Shown piece by piece: positions 15,035-21,892 of a stretch of 26,352 nt of DNA. This stretch comes from CAYFJO01 sp964343305 (GTDB lineage Bacteria > Planctomycetota > Planctomycetia > Pirellulales > Pirellulaceae), in NCBI GenBank assembly GCA_964343305.1, contig CAYFJO010000121.1:1-26352 (forward strand), read 5' to 3'. The translations under genes were made by a program, and so were the position numbers. The first letter of the stretch is position 1; each line of letters opens with the position of its first letter. The notes beneath the pieces are model-generated. The model was not told where the DNA came from and searched no databases. It saw only the letters and a program-made list of their open reading frames with translations.

Positions 15035-15373
15035 CTAAATCGCGTCGCCGCCTGTTTCACCAGTTCGAATACGAACGATTTCTTCCAGGGCACTGACGAA
15101 GATCTTGCCGTCGCCGATCTGGCCGGTCTGTGCCGCCTTCATGACAGTGTCCAGCACGGTCTTCAGGGCATCGTCACCACAGACGACTTCGATCTTGACC
15201 TTGGGAACAAAATCAACGGCGTATTCCGTGCCGCGATACATTTCCGTGTGGCCTTTTTGACGCCCGAAGCCGCGAACCTCGGTAATCGTCATGCCGTCGA
15301 TGCCCTGTTCGGTCAAGGCATTTTTTACATCTTCCAGTTTGAAGTGTCTGATAATGGCTTCGACTTTTTTCAT
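15035..15373 (-). CDS. glnB: Nitrogen regulatory protein PII
   Basis: 112 residues, the exact length of GlnB/GlnK. ATG preceded by TAAGGAG. It has the PII signature pieces: MKKVEAIIRHFKLEDVKNAL at the start, the T-loop RGTEYAVDFVPK with Tyr51 (the residue uridylylated by GlnD), the B-loop TGQIGDGKIFV and the C-terminal RIRTGETGGDAI. PII integrates ATP/ADP, 2-oxoglutarate and glutamine status. It is placed directly after amt and before glnD, the arrangement expected for a PII that gates the ammonium channel and is modified by GlnD. It could equally be named glnK because of the amt linkage; sequence alone does not separate the two. Confidence 0.96.
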   Translation of the reverse strand: MKKVEAIIRHFKLEDVKNALTEQGIDGMTITEVRGFGRQKGHTEMYRGTEYAVDFVPKVKIEVVCGDDALKTVLDTVMKAAQTGQIGDGKIFVSALEEIVRIRTGETGGDAI

Positions 15374-15425
15374 GTTTGAACTCCTTATGCCGCGAGGCGA
15401 GGTTGATTCTTAATTATAGAGATTG

Positions 15426-15459
15426 AGACTTCCGAAGTCTTGCTAGACTCCGGAAGTCT
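15426..15459 (-). other. Hairpin between amt and glnB
   Basis: Two 15-base arms (15426-15440 and 15445-15459) pair along their full length with one G-U position around a four-base loop. There is no T run on the - strand. It could protect or separate the amt and glnB messages within one transcript. Confidence 0.55.
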
Positions 15460-15467
15460 GGTTCATG

Positions 15468-17039
15468 TTAGGCGACCGTATCTCCAGGATAGGCTTCCAT
15501 TCCCATTTCGCTGAGGTCCAGGCCTTTCATTTCTTCGTCGGCATCAACACGAATGCCGCCGCCGACAGATTTGATAATACTCCAGACGACAAGCGAACCA
15601 GCCATGGTCAGTACTCCGACCGCGATGACTCCGACAACTTGGCAAATCAGTTGCTGGGGACCGCCACCGTAAAGCATTCCAGCGAGTGGACCGTCGTCGC
15701 CGCCTGTGAAACCAACCGCTTCGGGAGCGGAAAACAGGCCGATGGCCAGTGTTCCCCAGATGCCGTTTGTTAAGTGGACTGACAGCGCGCCGACTGGATC
15801 GTCAATCTTCATCTTGTCAAACCACACGACACTGAAAACGACCAACACGCCCGCGATCAGACCAATGATGACCGCGCCGGATGCGGTGACCCAGGCACAA
15901 GGCGCCGTGATGGCGACCAGGCCGGCCAACGCACCATTGACGGTCATGCTGAAGTCCGGCTTGCCCATGACCGTCCAAGCGGTGATCGTCGCGGCAACAA
16001 GTCCCGCCGCACAGGCCATGTTCGTGGTGACGACGATGTGCGCCACGGCACTGGCACCACTACCTGTGATGCCCATCGTGCTGCCAGGATTAAATCCAAA
16101 CCATCCCAGCCACAAGATCATTCCGCCCAGGAAGACCAGCGCCATGCTATGCCCTGGAATCGCTTGAGGTTTGCCGTCTTTATACTTTCCGATTCGCGAG
16201 CCCAGCAACAGAATGCCCGCCAAGCCGGCCCAACCGCCGACGCTGTGGACAACCGTCGATCCCGCGAAATCCCAAAAGCCGTACCCCGCCAGCCAACCAC
16301 CGCCCCAGATCCAATGACCTGATATCGGATAGCTGATGCCGACAAGGAACACGACAAAAAACATGTAGGCGCGATAATGAATTCGCTCGGCGACGCAACC
16401 CGACACAATCGTCGCGGCGGTTGCGGCGAACGCGAGTTGGAAGAAGAATTTGGCGTACAGCGGTACACCAGTCCAATTTAAGGACGAATACACTCCGGTA
16501 TAATCGTCGCCCGTCGCCGGACTATTGTCTTCACCGTCGACCATCCATCCGCTTGTACCAATACACGCATTTCCGTCTCCAAACATCAAGCCGAATCCAA
16601 TCACCCAAAACACCAAGGACGCAATGCCGAAAACGACGAAGTTCTTTCCCAGAATGTTAACCGTGTTTTTCGCGCGGCAAAAACCAGATTCGACACATCC
16701 GAAGCCTGCGTTCATGAAAAACACAAGAAAGCCAGCGGCCAAAACCCACAGCGTGTCGACGGCCACTTCGGTGGTCCAGGGATCGGCGGCCGTTTCGGCA
16801 GGGGCACTGCCGCCACTTGAATCGTCATCGCCGTCGTCTGAATCACCGGCGTCATCTGCGTCCGAGTCGTCACCATCTGTGTCGTCCGAATCGGCGTCGT
16901 CACTTTCATCGGATGCCGCCGTATTCTCTGAACTGTTGTTATTCGCGTCGTCACTTTCCTGGGCAATCGACGGACTCACCGCCCACAACGCAATTGCAAA
17001 AAACGCCAACAGGAAGACAAGAAACCGAGGAAGATTCAT
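15468..17039 (-). CDS. amt: Ammonium transporter Amt with a long acidic periplasmic N-terminus
   Basis: 523 residues from the ATG at 17039; a TTG two codons upstream would be too close to the AGGAG ribosome site, which sits 9 bases from the ATG. A signal peptide (about 1-27, ending PSIAQ) is followed by a low-complexity segment of about 60 residues made almost only of Asp, Ser, Gly and Ala, then eleven membrane helices typical of Amt/Rh proteins. Family marks include ESGFCRAKNTVNILGKN, WIWGGGWLAGYGFWDFAGST, the pore histidines in VVHSVGGWAGL and SVHLTNGIWGTL, and a cytoplasmic C-terminal tail (GLDLSEMGMEAYPGD) that in relatives couples to PII. It conducts ammonium/ammonia across the inner membrane. 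First gene of the amt-glnB-glnD row. Confidence 0.95.
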   Translation of the reverse strand: MNLPRFLVFLLAFFAIALWAVSPSIAQESDDANNNSSENTAASDESDDADSDDTDGDDSDADDAGDSDDGDDDSSGGSAPAETAADPWTTEVAVDTLWVLAAGFLVFFMNAGFGCVESGFCRAKNTVNILGKNFVVFGIASLVFWVIGFGLMFGDGNACIGTSGWMVDGEDNSPATGDDYTGVYSSLNWTGVPLYAKFFFQLAFAATAATIVSGCVAERIHYRAYMFFVVFLVGISYPISGHWIWGGGWLAGYGFWDFAGSTVVHSVGGWAGLAGILLLGSRIGKYKDGKPQAIPGHSMALVFLGGMILWLGWFGFNPGSTMGITGSGASAVAHIVVTTNMACAAGLVAATITAWTVMGKPDFSMTVNGALAGLVAITAPCAWVTASGAVIIGLIAGVLVVFSVVWFDKMKIDDPVGALSVHLTNGIWGTLAIGLFSAPEAVGFTGGDDGPLAGMLYGGGPQQLICQVVGVIAVGVLTMAGSLVVWSIIKSVGGGIRVDADEEMKGLDLSEMGMEAYPGDTVA

Positions 17040-17351
17040 TTGCAAATACTCCTAGCGTGGATGAGGGCCGCAAACTACGAGACGGCGTTACGCCAAGGTT
17101 TCAGAACCTATCGCACCGTCCGCCTATCGCAACTCCGTTTTCGGCAAAACAGATTTGCCAGTGGAATCAAACAAAGCCACGACTTCGCGCCTATCAGATT
17201 ACCGGTGTACTGCGGCGAAGTAAACCATAGGACATGCCTGGGGCGAGTTGCCCCCAGACTTGCGAAGTTTTCTTCATGGACCGCTCGATCAACAACTGTC
17301 CGTTTCTCCTAGGCATCGACGAATGAATTAGTGTCGTACTTTCAACGGTCC
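17040..17351 (-). promoter_or_regulatory. Leader and presumed promoter region of amt
   Basis: No gene seen. A short palindrome GGCAAA-N6-TTTGCC lies at about 17143-17160. I looked for a sigma-54 site (GG-N10-GC) on the - strand: TGGCAAATCTGTTTTGC resembles one, but its GG-to-GC distance is two bases too long. The regulation of amt is therefore not resolved here. Confidence 0.3.
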
Positions 17352-17589
17352 CCTGCCAGTTCATCTGGCAGGATCCGACGTTTGGCAGTTAGACAAACGA
17401 ACAAAGACGCACAAAACCCCCGCTGGCTCGTCCAGCGGGTGAATCAGTTTCATTAGAAACGAGACAATCCACCCACAAGCCCGCGAAACTTTGGCTCTTG
17501 CCAGACAAGCTGGCAAGGGGCTATATCATCGAATTCAGGAAGTTCGACTTAGCTGCTAAACTGATCCACCTGCCTGACGAGCAGGCAGG
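17352..17589. repeat. Four regularly spaced 21-base hairpins (REP-like array)
   Basis: Each unit is an 8-bp perfect stem with a 5-base loop: 17352-17372 (CCTGCCAG/CTGGCAGG), 17419-17439 (CCCGCTGG/CCAGCGGG), 17497-17517 (CTTGCCAG/CTGGCAAG) and 17569-17589 (CCTGCCTG/CAGGCAGG). Starts are 67, 78 and 72 bases apart. Read in one sense the loops are ATGAA, ACGAG, ACAAG and ACGAG, the first two units lying in the opposite sense to the last two. Unit 2 is followed on the - strand by GGGTTTTG and could also end the adenosyltransferase transcript. Confidence 0.6.
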
Positions 17590-17621
17590 GGTAAATCCGA
17601 CACTTAATTCCTCGAACGATC

Positions 17622-17638
17622 CCAACTTCGGAAGTTGG
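17622..17638 (-). other. Short palindrome directly after the adenosyltransferase stop
   Basis: CCAACTTC-G-GAAGTTGG, 8-bp arms around one base, abutting the stop codon at 17639. It shares the CTTCGGAAG core with the hairpins of the amt-glnB-glnD row. Function unknown. Confidence 0.35.
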
Positions 17639-18187
17639 CTAATCTGGCTTTTGCCACGGAGTATCCGCTCGCCCATCTGCCGCATTGGCCGCTCGGCCCA
17701 ACACGAAAAGCAGGTCACTCAGGCGATTCAAGTATCTCACGAGCGGCTCGGAGATCGACTCGCCACTGCGGCACAGCACAACAACGCGACGTTCGGCCCG
17801 GCGACAAACAGTGCGTGCCAAATGCAGATGTGCCGCGGCGGGGGTGCCGCCGGGGAGAATAAACTGGCGTAGAGGCTCCAAACCGGCTTCATGCTCGTCG
17901 ATGCTGGCTTCCAAACGAGCCACATCTTCGTCGTTGACCATGTTGGTACTGCGTGACTCTGGATCAGGCGTCGCCAGCTCTGCGCCGATCGCGAACAGGT
18001 CGTTTTGAATCTGTTCCAGCAATGGATCCATCGGACTTGGCAATTCGACCGCGCGTGCAACACCGATCGTGCTGTTCAATTCATCGACTTCGCCGTACGC
18101 TTCAATGCGAACATGGTCCTTAGAGACGCGCGGCCCTGCGAACAAACCTGTTTCGCCACTGTCGCCGGTTTTTGTGTAGATCTTCAT
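17639..18187 (-). CDS. pduO: PduO-type ATP:cob(I)alamin adenosyltransferase
   Basis: 182 residues from the ATG at 18187. The frame opens at a GTG 8 codons upstream, but family members begin MKIYTKTGDSGETGLF as here. Marks of the PduO family: the N-terminal TKTGDSGETGLFAG ATP-binding stretch; AYGEVDELNSTIG; and the C-terminal RTVCRRAERRVV and VRYLNRLSDLLFVLGR, which contribute to ATP and cobalamin binding. It transfers adenosyl from ATP to cob(I)alamin to make coenzyme B12. No B12-dependent enzyme or cobalamin synthesis gene is next to it, so it probably serves the cell generally. It is divergent from the PD40 gene, with about 100 bases between starts. Confidence 0.92.
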   Translation of the reverse strand: MKIYTKTGDSGETGLFAGPRVSKDHVRIEAYGEVDELNSTIGVARAVELPSPMDPLLEQIQNDLFAIGAELATPDPESRSTNMVNDEDVARLEASIDEHEAGLEPLRQFILPGGTPAAAHLHLARTVCRRAERRVVVLCRSGESISEPLVRYLNRLSDLLFVLGRAANAADGRADTPWQKPD

Positions 18188-18211
18188 TTCAATCGCCTGC
18201 TGGATAGTCAC

Positions 18212-18241
18212 CTGACTGTCGTGAATCGGTTAACATATAAT
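18212..18241 (+). promoter_or_regulatory. Promoter of the PD40 propeller gene
   Basis: CTGACT at 18212-18217, an 18-base spacer and a perfect TATAAT at 18236-18241, about 44 bases before the GTG start. It lies between two divergent genes. Confidence 0.5.
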
Positions 18242-18285
18242 CAACCGAAGTATCACCATGTATTTTAAGACTTGAGGAGCGGAAC

Positions 18286-19335
18286 GTGTCACGAATTTAC
18301 ATCCTTGCGATCGTCTGTTTGTTGTTATGCTGCGTCGCACGCGCGGAAGATCAGAAAGAATCCATCGAGTCCAAATTCCTAACCAACATTCGACAGGTGA
18401 CCGATGGTTTTGAAAAGGCTGGTGAAGGTTACTTTTCTCCAGACGGCCAGTCGATCATTTATCAAGCGATTCGTCGCGAGTATCCGTTTTACCAGATCTA
18501 CACCCAGTCGCTGGAAGACGGCAGCCGACCGAAATTGATCAGCGTCGGACGTGGCCGCACGACGTGCAGTTTTTTTTCGCCGGATGGCAAGCGGCTCTTG
18601 TGGGCGTCGAGCCATCTCGATCCAAACCTGTACAAAACCGAAGACACCGTACGCCGGCAGCAAGAGGCCGATCGCAAGGCGGGAGTGCGGCGCCGCTATT
18701 CCTGGCCGTTCGATCCGCACATGGATATTTTTGAAAGCGACCTAAACGGCAAAATCCTCAGCCGATTGACCAAGGAGAGAGGTTACGACGCGGAAGGGGC
18801 CTATTCCAAAGATGGCAAGTTGATTGCATTTTGCAGCACGCGCGACGGCGATCCGGATCTCTACCTGATGAACGCGGACGGCTCGAATGTGCGGCAAGTC
18901 ACCAACATCGACGGCTACGATGGTGGGCCGTTTATCTCGCCAGATCAGAAGTGGATTTGCTATCGCACCGATCGAGAGAAACCCGAACACTTGCAAATTC
19001 ACGTGATCGGAATCGATGGCAAAAATGATGTGGCACTGACCAAGAATCCGAACAGCGTATTTTGGTGTCCTTATTGGCATCCCAACAAGCCGTATCTGAT
19101 TTGGGCCGGAGCCGATCACTCCCGCCCCGGACGACCAAACTATGATCTGTGGCTGATGCAGTACGAGGTCAAAGGAGATAAGTTCATCGGCAGCGAGCCA
19201 CAGCGCATGACAGACTACGCGGGCGGCGACGTTTTGCCCGTCTTCTCGCCCGACGGAAAGAAACTGATGTGGACCAGCACACGGACGTCGACGCACACCA
19301 GCCAGTTGTTCATCGCGGACTTCAAACTGCCTTAG
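18286..19335 (+). CDS. Secreted PD40/TolB-like beta-propeller protein
   Basis: 349 residues, GTG start with GAGGAG six bases upstream. The signal peptide (about 1-20, MSRIYILAIVCLLLCCVARA) predicts export. The body is a TolB-type propeller with repeated SPDG-x(K/Q) turns (FSPDGQSIIY, FSPDGKRLLW, YSKDGKLIAFCSTRDGDPDL, ISPDQKWICYRTDRE, FSPDGKKLMWTSTRT), about six blades. No peptidase domain follows, so it is a free-standing propeller rather than a prolyl oligopeptidase-like enzyme. Probably a periplasmic binding or scaffold protein. Its stop lies one base from the stop of the convergent RING-type gene, so the two share a tail-to-tail terminus with no room for a separate terminator. Confidence 0.85.
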   Translation: MSRIYILAIVCLLLCCVARAEDQKESIESKFLTNIRQVTDGFEKAGEGYFSPDGQSIIYQAIRREYPFYQIYTQSLEDGSRPKLISVGRGRTTCSFFSPDGKRLLWASSHLDPNLYKTEDTVRRQQEADRKAGVRRRYSWPFDPHMDIFESDLNGKILSRLTKERGYDAEGAYSKDGKLIAFCSTRDGDPDLYLMNADGSNVRQVTNIDGYDGGPFISPDQKWICYRTDREKPEHLQIHVIGIDGKNDVALTKNPNSVFWCPYWHPNKPYLIWAGADHSRPGRPNYDLWLMQYEVKGDKFIGSEPQRMTDYAGGDVLPVFSPDGKKLMWTSTRTSTHTSQLFIADFKLP

Positions 19336-19336
19336 A

Positions 19337-20173
19337 TCAGGTAGATGAGTGCGAACGGCACATTCGATTGTATTTCGTTTCACCACAGGCGTACGTCGAA
19401 CACTTGCCGTAGTACTGCCAGCAAGAATAATGATGCGGCGTGTCGCAACTCGAGCACCAGACCGCCTCGGATTCGATCAGCTCGCCACAGATCTGGCAAA
19501 CTGCGTCGTGCAGTTCCAAGTGGTGTTGTTTCGTTAGGAATTGGATACTGCCATCATCGGGGCAGCACGCTTCATACAGACGAAGGCAGAGCGCCGTGAA
19601 CGCAATCAACGGCACCGCTCGCTGCTCAAACATTTGCATCGAAACCGTCAGGCGGCCTGCCTTCCATTCAATCTTGAGTTGCCAAGGATGACGCAATTCT
19701 CCGAGTTTCGTGATGACCGATTGCGCCATCGGCGTAATGACATTCGATGTGGCCGCGCCGGATTGCGAGCGGACGATAAACCGTCGAGTGAATTGTCTGT
19801 CACCAAACGTCTTTGCTTGCCAGCGAAATAACTCGCGCAGGTCGTCGAGAACATTTCGGCCGCGAATATCGCAGGTAAAACTCGTGTCCGGCCAATCGAT
19901 CTCGCAGACAACGCCTTCGTGCCCGCCGTGAGTAGATCGTCGGACGAGCACGCTGGTTCCCAAATGTTGGAATCGCGCCGAAGGGCCAGCCAGATCAAAG
20001 AGTTTGGCCTCGCTCGAGGTGCCCCAATAGTGTCTCGCAAGCTTTTCGTACTGCTGATGGAGGTGCCGGTTTCTCTTAATCGTGAGACCAAACGCGATCG
20101 CAATGACCAACACGATGAAAAGAGCAATGCCTGAAACTGATGCCACGGGACTGGACCTGAACGTGGGAACCAA
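19337..20173 (-). CDS. Membrane protein with a C-terminal prokaryotic RING-type zinc domain
   Basis: 278 residues. One membrane helix near the N-terminus (about 15-33, IALFIVLVIAIAFGL) and a soluble middle part of about 170 residues that I do not recognise. The C-terminus carries CQICGELIESEAVWCSSCDT, then PHHYSCWQYYGKCSTYAC. Spacing is C-x2-C-x10-C-x2-C-x3-HH-x2-C-x6-C-x4-C, fitting the Prok-RING_1 family, a treble-clef zinc finger found in bacteria and related to eukaryotic RING/PHD fingers. Whether it has any ligase-like role is unknown. The start is uncertain: the frame opens at a TTG (20173), and a GTG nine codons in is an equally good start. No strong ribosome site precedes either. Convergent with the PD40 gene. 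Confidence 0.7.
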   Translation of the reverse strand: MVPTFRSSPVASVSGIALFIVLVIAIAFGLTIKRNRHLHQQYEKLARHYWGTSSEAKLFDLAGPSARFQHLGTSVLVRRSTHGGHEGVVCEIDWPDTSFTCDIRGRNVLDDLRELFRWQAKTFGDRQFTRRFIVRSQSGAATSNVITPMAQSVITKLGELRHPWQLKIEWKAGRLTVSMQMFEQRAVPLIAFTALCLRLYEACCPDDGSIQFLTKQHHLELHDAVCQICGELIESEAVWCSSCDTPHHYSCWQYYGKCSTYACGETKYNRMCRSHSST

Positions 20174-20253
20174 AAACGCAACAGAACGAATATCTGGTTG
20201 TTCGCCTCCGTTTTAGTGATCTTTGCTTGAAACCGACTCGGTCTTTACGCGAA

Positions 20254-20284
20254 AAAGCCCGGCTTTCACAAAAAGCCGGGCTTT
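20254..20284 (-). terminator. Rho-independent terminator after the membrane-anchored orphan
   Basis: Perfect 12-bp stem, AAAGCCCGGCTT (20254-20265) with AAGCCGGGCTTT (20273-20284). On the - strand it is followed by TT, giving TTTTT with the stem. It lies 30 bases after the stop at 20314; on the + strand there is no T run. Confidence 0.75.
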
Positions 20285-20313
20285 CATCGATGTGGATGAC
20301 GGTTTGTCTTGGG

Positions 20314-20853
20314 CTACTGTGCCAACAAGGCCGCGACTACCTCCTGATCTAGCCGCAACAAATAAGTTTTCGTCACACTGCTGACATGCTCCGATACCGA
20401 GACTTCATCTGGCGGCTCGCGGAACATATAGTCGACGTCGGCTTCAAAAAATGAATCGGAGATCACATCGTATTCGTCTTCGTAGTCCGCGGGCAGCGGT
20501 TGGTCCGTGTAAATGGTCGTGGCCTTCAAGTATGCCTTGGCACCGTTCACGTTCAAAACATATTTCGAATGCCCGTCGGTCGAGTCGATTGTCAAATACT
20601 GCACCACGTTGCCGCTCTTCTTGTCACGAACTACGACTTTGTGGGCTTCCGGCTTGACGGTCGCGTGGGTCGTCGTGCCTTTTTGCAATTCGAGCCACGG
20701 TTTGCCGTCCAGCTCGATGGCGACATCATTTGGTGTGAAATTATCGACGTAGACATCGGCTGCCATGCCACCAATGACGTGATAGATGCCCATTCCGCCG
20801 CAGACGACGGCAACTGCGATCAACGAAAAGACGAGACGCTGTCCCAAACCCAT
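20314..20853 (-). CDS. Membrane-anchored hypothetical protein
   Basis: 179 residues, ATG with AAGGA upstream at good spacing. One N-terminal hydrophobic helix (about 8-30, VFSLIAVAVVCGGMGIYHVI), probably an uncleaved anchor or signal. The rest is beta-rich: VYVDNFTPNDVAIELDGKPW, then HATVKPEAHKVVVRDKKSGN and HSKYVLNVNGAKAYLKATTI. This order (strand, N-G turn, 'H-x-V-V' strand) recalls small PEGA-like surface domains, but I do not recognise the family. The C-terminus is acidic then amphipathic. Single-gene unit with its own terminator. Confidence 0.65.
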   Translation of the reverse strand: MGLGQRLVFSLIAVAVVCGGMGIYHVIGGMAADVYVDNFTPNDVAIELDGKPWLELQKGTTTHATVKPEAHKVVVRDKKSGNVVQYLTIDSTDGHSKYVLNVNGAKAYLKATTIYTDQPLPADYEDEYDVISDSFFEADVDYMFREPPDEVSVSEHVSSVTKTYLLRLDQEVVAALLAQ

Positions 20854-21066
20854 GGTGAGTGTTCCTTGTTGAAGCGGGTAACGAGAGAAGAGTTTTGCGA
20901 CGCGGGGTCACGTTCCGAATGGACCGTGTTTCGAATGTGAATAAAGTGCGACGTTATCGGAAACCTAGCTTATGGTTCGCCCCGCGCCAAATTTTTTCTG
21001 ACGTATTGGTGATTTCCGACCGAAAAATGATGGTTGGTCGATCAGTAGTGCCGTAGCCCAATTCGC

Positions 21067-21684
21067 TCAGCCATTCGTCTTTCTCCTCACACGCGTTTCG
21101 TCACAGCCGTGGTAGGTAATGAGAATCGCCCCAACGGCAGCGATCTCCTCAAACAAAACTTCAATCTGAAACGCCTCGCCCGGCCAGGGATACGCATACA
21201 CCACGTCAAAGTCATCCGGTTCCAAATCCAATTCGCCGTATCCGCTGGTGCCCCAGTCGATCAACCAGTTGGGACTGTCTGTATCATACGGTAGCAGCTC
21301 AAAATCTTCCGGAATGAAGGTGCCCAACGCAAATTCCACGGGCACCTCATACGCCTCGGCCAGGTCTTCCGATTCCTGGTGCAATGCCTCATCGATCTCG
21401 ATGCCATACGACTCGAACCCCAGCATCGCCGCCATCGACGCGATCACACCAAATCCGCTGCCCCATTCAACGAATCGATTTCCAGTGCCAAGTTGCGTTT
21501 GCTGAATGTGTTTCAGGAAATGATAAATCGCGGGGAAATCACTTGGATGAAATCCCGGCACGGGCTTGTCGAGCCGACGAGCCACAAAAACATCATGCCG
21601 CGCGTCGGCTTCCTTCAAAAAGGCAGCCACATCATCGGGCAGCGGAGCTTGAGCGGGCGTGACTTCTAAGGGAACAAGGGGCAT
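21067..21684 (-). CDS. Class I SAM-dependent methyltransferase-like protein
   Basis: 205 residues from the ATG at 21684 (MPLVPLEVTPAQAPLPDDV). The frame is open upstream to 21822, but the added 46 residues are Ser/Thr/Cys-rich without conservation-like character, so I prefer the inner start; neither has a strong ribosome site. RFVEWGSGFGVIASMAAMLG followed by SYGIEIDEALHQES matches motif I and the acidic loop of Rossmann-type methyltransferases. Later DFDVVYAYPWPGE and VGAILITYHGC fit motifs IV to VI. Substrate unknown. It lies 209 bases downstream of glnE on the same strand, so co-transcription is possible. Confidence 0.65.
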   Translation of the reverse strand: MPLVPLEVTPAQAPLPDDVAAFLKEADARHDVFVARRLDKPVPGFHPSDFPAIYHFLKHIQQTQLGTGNRFVEWGSGFGVIASMAAMLGFESYGIEIDEALHQESEDLAEAYEVPVEFALGTFIPEDFELLPYDTDSPNWLIDWGTSGYGELDLEPDDFDVVYAYPWPGEAFQIEVLFEEIAAVGAILITYHGCDETRVRRKTNG

Positions 21685-21892
21685 GTCGGTTGGTGTTGGT
21701 GTAGCGCGATGACAAGTCTCGGTTGAAGCGGTAAATGTATCATCAAATAGTAAAGTCCGCTGGACCGGCGCACTGCACACACACTCTCTCCCACCTGATC
21801 CTAGTCCTTGTCGATCGGACATATCTGTTTTAATACGGCGCCCATGATGGGTAAGTTAGCGTTGTTCCAACCTCTTCACGAACGGCGGAGGC

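Noticed and set aside
17143..17160. Sigma-54-like site before amt (TGGCAAATCTGTTTTGC on the - strand)
   Set aside because: The GG-to-GC distance is two bases longer than sigma-54 promoters tolerate.
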